Positions 61,401-64,000 of a stretch of DNA of 64,000 nucleotides are shown piece after piece. The position numbers were made by a program, and so were the translations under genes. The stretch covers positions 17,930,372 through 17,994,371 of the forward strand of contig JAJEKV010000017.1 of NCBI GenBank assembly GCA_021234155.1. Direction: 5' to 3'. The stretch's first letter is position 1; each line of letters opens with the position of its first letter. This DNA is from Isoetes taiwanensis. Its lineage: Eukaryota; Streptophyta; Lycopodiopsida; Isoetales; Isoetaceae. The notes below the pieces were generated by a model. That model saw only the letters and a list, made by a program, of their open reading frames with translations. It made no database searches and was not told where the DNA came from.

Positions 61401-61720
61401 TGTCTGTGCTGTTGTATGTCATCGTATAGATCGACATAGGGCTCCAATCGATCCACATCCAAATGAGTGTTATAGAAGTTGCTCTCGGCATGTGGAAAGT
61501 AGCATGCTGCTATGAGGAGAGTGTCGCCACTGTCATGCTGCACGCGCACCCACAAGTAGCGATTGTGCCTGTCTGTTTTGTGCAACGAGACTGAGTGCCT
61601 CAAGGTTGCACGGTAGTAGCAGGCAACGCCGCCATGTATGCCCTCGCTTGCCTGTGCACTCATTGAACACCGAGAAATGCAGATAGCCTGGGAGGTCCGG
61701 TAAACAATAGAAGGTATCAT
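58466..61720 (-). mobile_element. LINE family I, longest copy (EN, RT, Cys/His domain)
   Basis: Reading leftward there is the second half of an APE-type endonuclease with HGGVACYYRATLRHSVS, LGRVMLLGDFNACT and SVVDYLAG (61700-61110), then SRFDHRP (about 61040). The RT follows, with FPPGHSTIDHIFTLRTLIED and CCFVDFAKAFD (60282-60010), then MAYTPEDMQRHLDALDTFCQ and TYKYLGIEF (59727-59520). Next are RLPHLALATPMGPRPEI (about 59250) and a C-terminal Cys/His region (about 58900). The last parts are the conserved 3' end and a (TATTC)n tail (58466-58485). Frames change several times and the endonuclease N-terminus is missing, so it is a dead copy, but it defines the family to which the copies at 12950, 17025 and 20692 belong. 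Confidence 0.88.
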
Positions 61721-61729
61721 ATGGGATTT

Positions 61730-62040
61730 TCTTAGAGAATTTTCGTATACGAAGGGGTTTTTTTGAACCCTAGTAACACACATGGCATATCCATATATAG
61801 AGAGCTAATACCTGCGGGATGCATGCGAAAACGACATGAGGAGGTAAAATAGAGCCTATGGCAACTGAGGTTTAAGTGCAGGTTTGCCAAAGGCAAGACA
61901 ATGTTGCAGTGACTGAACAAGTAGACACATTCCACATGACTGCACATGGCCAAATAGAATCTGTCAAAGGAACTTGGAAAGCAAAACTTTACCATGATGT
62001 TTAAGATCAGATATACTAGGCTACCATCCTACTTGGAGCG
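61730..62040. other. No gene recognised
   Basis: Short spacer between two LINE remnants; no motif seen. Confidence 0.3.
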
Positions 62041-62600
62041 GATGCATTTGCTTCATGCGACTTTTACAACTGCACCTGACTCGTTGCCACCCCACATAAA
62101 GTTCTGAACTAACGTAATGATCTTTTTAAATTTTTTAGGAGGAGCCAGCAACGCTGAAACCACATATACATGCGTGTTATTAAGGATAGATTTAGCTACC
62201 TGCACTCTTCCAGCCATAAATCGGGAAGCACCTCTCCACCACAGCAAATGCCTTTGAAGGTCAAGAATGGCTTGGTCCCATGTTTGACTTGCTAAGATTT
62301 CCATTCCAGAAGGAACCGCAAGCAACCTGGTAGTAGTGCCAGGAGGAACAAGTTTCCACGAATACTGAGACAAACAGGTTGGAGCTGGACCATCCAATGT
62401 CCAAATGCATTACACTTCTGCCAATTTAATAGACAACCTGAAGCCAGGAAAAATAAATCCAAAAGCTGTTTAACCACATCAAGATTTCCGTCACTACCCT
62501 CCACCAAAAGAAATGTGTCATCATCAAACTAGTTGCATATTACTTGAGAGCCACCAGCCATACCCAAACCTGCAATAAAACCATCGCCCATCGCCTTACG
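62040..62600 (-). mobile_element. L1-type LINE RT fragment
   Basis: The minus strand reads FDDDTFLLVEGSDGNLDVVK (the FADDT catalytic block of L1 RT, Asp pair retained) preceded by a TAG at 62529-62531. LASGCLLNWQKCNAFG follows, and then, in another frame (62397-62053), DLQRHLLWWRGASRFMAGRV and VAKSILNNTHVYVVSALL. This order (RT palm, thumb, W..R.LS.AGR.Q..KSV) is plant L1. Its 3' part and tail are not recognised at 62040. Confidence 0.8.
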
Positions 62601-63091
62601 GAGCAACTGCGAGAGTCCCTCGGCTACATTACACGTGCATCTCATAATTATGAATTCAATTGTGCAAGTTTGGTAGAAGGTTTGCAAGCGGTAGAAATGG
62701 AAATGATGGTCCGTGTTGTGTTTCATGATAATCGTAAGGAAAAACAAAGAGGAGACTCTAATCTAACAATCCTAAAATGGATCACCCAAATAGCCCATGG
62801 GAAGAAGTCCTTTTGTTGGCTTTTGAAAAAATTTACGAACACTATACAAATCTTTTTTCGAACATTCCAAATTACATTTTCTTTTGCATAAACCGACACT
62901 ATCCTCTCTTTCTTTCTCAATTTCCTAAGCAGATAGCCTAATCAAATACTACATTTTCAGTTGAGTCACCACATAAAAGTATAATATGTGCATTTTTCCT
63001 GATTCTACACGATTATGTTTGGAAATTAAGCTATAATCGAGTCGTAGGTTGGAAAGTAGAAGGCTACTGCTCTTCTTTCTATGTAGGCTAC

Positions 63092-63324
<233 letters not shown>

Positions 63325-63329
63325 AGACG

Positions 63330-64000
63330 GCAATGCTCAGCCTCAAGTCATATTTCGAGATTGAATGTTGGTTGCATGATAAAGTGTATATGCGATTAGT
63401 CCGTAAATTCGCATTTCATTGAAGGGACTTCTCATGCGAGACAACAATTGGAGCATGATTGCAAGATTTTAGAAACGCTATCCTTATAGAAGAGCATTTT
63501 ATTAATTGGATTTCTAGAAGGGATTTATTATACTTTTGGTATCTTTACATTGTGGATGAAATTGGGCTTCTACGATGTGGTGTATTTTGGTATTTTTGGC
63601 TTTAAAGTAGAAGCATCCATTGAATTGTTGGCAAGGATTTTTCTAATGGTTTACAATGGGTGATATTTCCTTTATGCATACAGAGAGTTGATTTCTTCTT
63701 CCTCTTAGTGGTTCATGTCGGTTAGTAGATAGGCATTCATTTACATTGTCATTAAATGGGTCATCTATGACTGATCAAAATGCCCCTCATATGGAAATGT
63801 GGTGGTTGACCTAAAATGTTTCACGCTCTACAATGTCACAAGGATTGCTTTCTCTGTGCCAATCCAGCATTCGATTACAAGAACATGCAAATTTCTTTCT
63901 TATATTGTACCAAATACTGCCAAATTTAGAAGCACATGCACAAATTCACCTGCTACTTCAAGTATTCCCACTACTGTCTATTCCAAAGACTTAGTCTATT
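63330..64000. other. No gene recognised
   Basis: AT-rich sequence without motif or repeat to the window edge. Confidence 0.3.

Overview
This window looks like nuclear DNA from a land plant with a large, repeat-rich genome. It is AT-rich and has split genes with GT-AG introns. The recognisable proteins are plant families: a MUSE3/PUB1-type ubiquitin E4 factor, a plant cyclic phosphodiesterase, an ABCB auxin-transporter-like fragment, a CDKC fragment and an ankyrin-BTB protein like Arabidopsis At2g04740. The mobile elements are CACTA, L1 and other LINEs, and a Helitron end. Gene density is very low. A fern, lycophyte, bryophyte or gymnosperm would fit, but I cannot decide the species from the sequence.

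Only two genes look intact, both on the + strand. One is a three-exon 2H cyclic phosphodiesterase (31166-32813, 192 aa). The other is a 16-exon ubiquitin conjugation factor E4 (47218-53086, 1029 aa) ending in a U-box. The other gene-like loci are broken or partial.

Layout. 1-1850: decayed CACTA Tnp2 transposase (- strand). 1944-2357: foldback repeat. 2395-4480 (-): fragments of two unrelated host genes side by side, a TYW2/3-type kelch protein and an ankyrin-BTB protein. 4900-10800: two related copies of an unrecognised gene-like element. 11300-14290: second Tnp2 remnant, a local repeat and a truncated LINE. 14444-14982: two exons of an unknown acidic protein. 17030-18546: a second LINE copy abutting a second foldback element. 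20692-21044: a LINE RT fragment. 21311-25861: a complete CACTA transposon (13-bp TIRs, TAT target duplication) carrying an ABCB gene fragment. 25865-28275: the right part of another CACTA element with a TnpA-like gene and a 157-bp tandem array. 30795-31033: nested inverted repeats in front of the phosphodiesterase; a Helitron 3' end lies just behind it. 34500-34850: CDKC pseudogene. 40721-41283: L1 3' end. 43190-45841: an alpha/beta-hydrolase pseudogene interrupted inside an exon by a LINE with an (ATT)n tail. 47218-53086: E4 gene. 55627-62600: an unknown decayed ORF, then L1, the best copy of the main LINE family, and another L1. 63097-63324: long (AG)n tract.

I see no operon-like cooperation between genes. 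The common theme is turnover: transposons capturing, interrupting and flanking host genes. Short direct tandem duplications (30-160 bp) are scattered throughout. I saw no tRNA, rRNA or CRISPR array.
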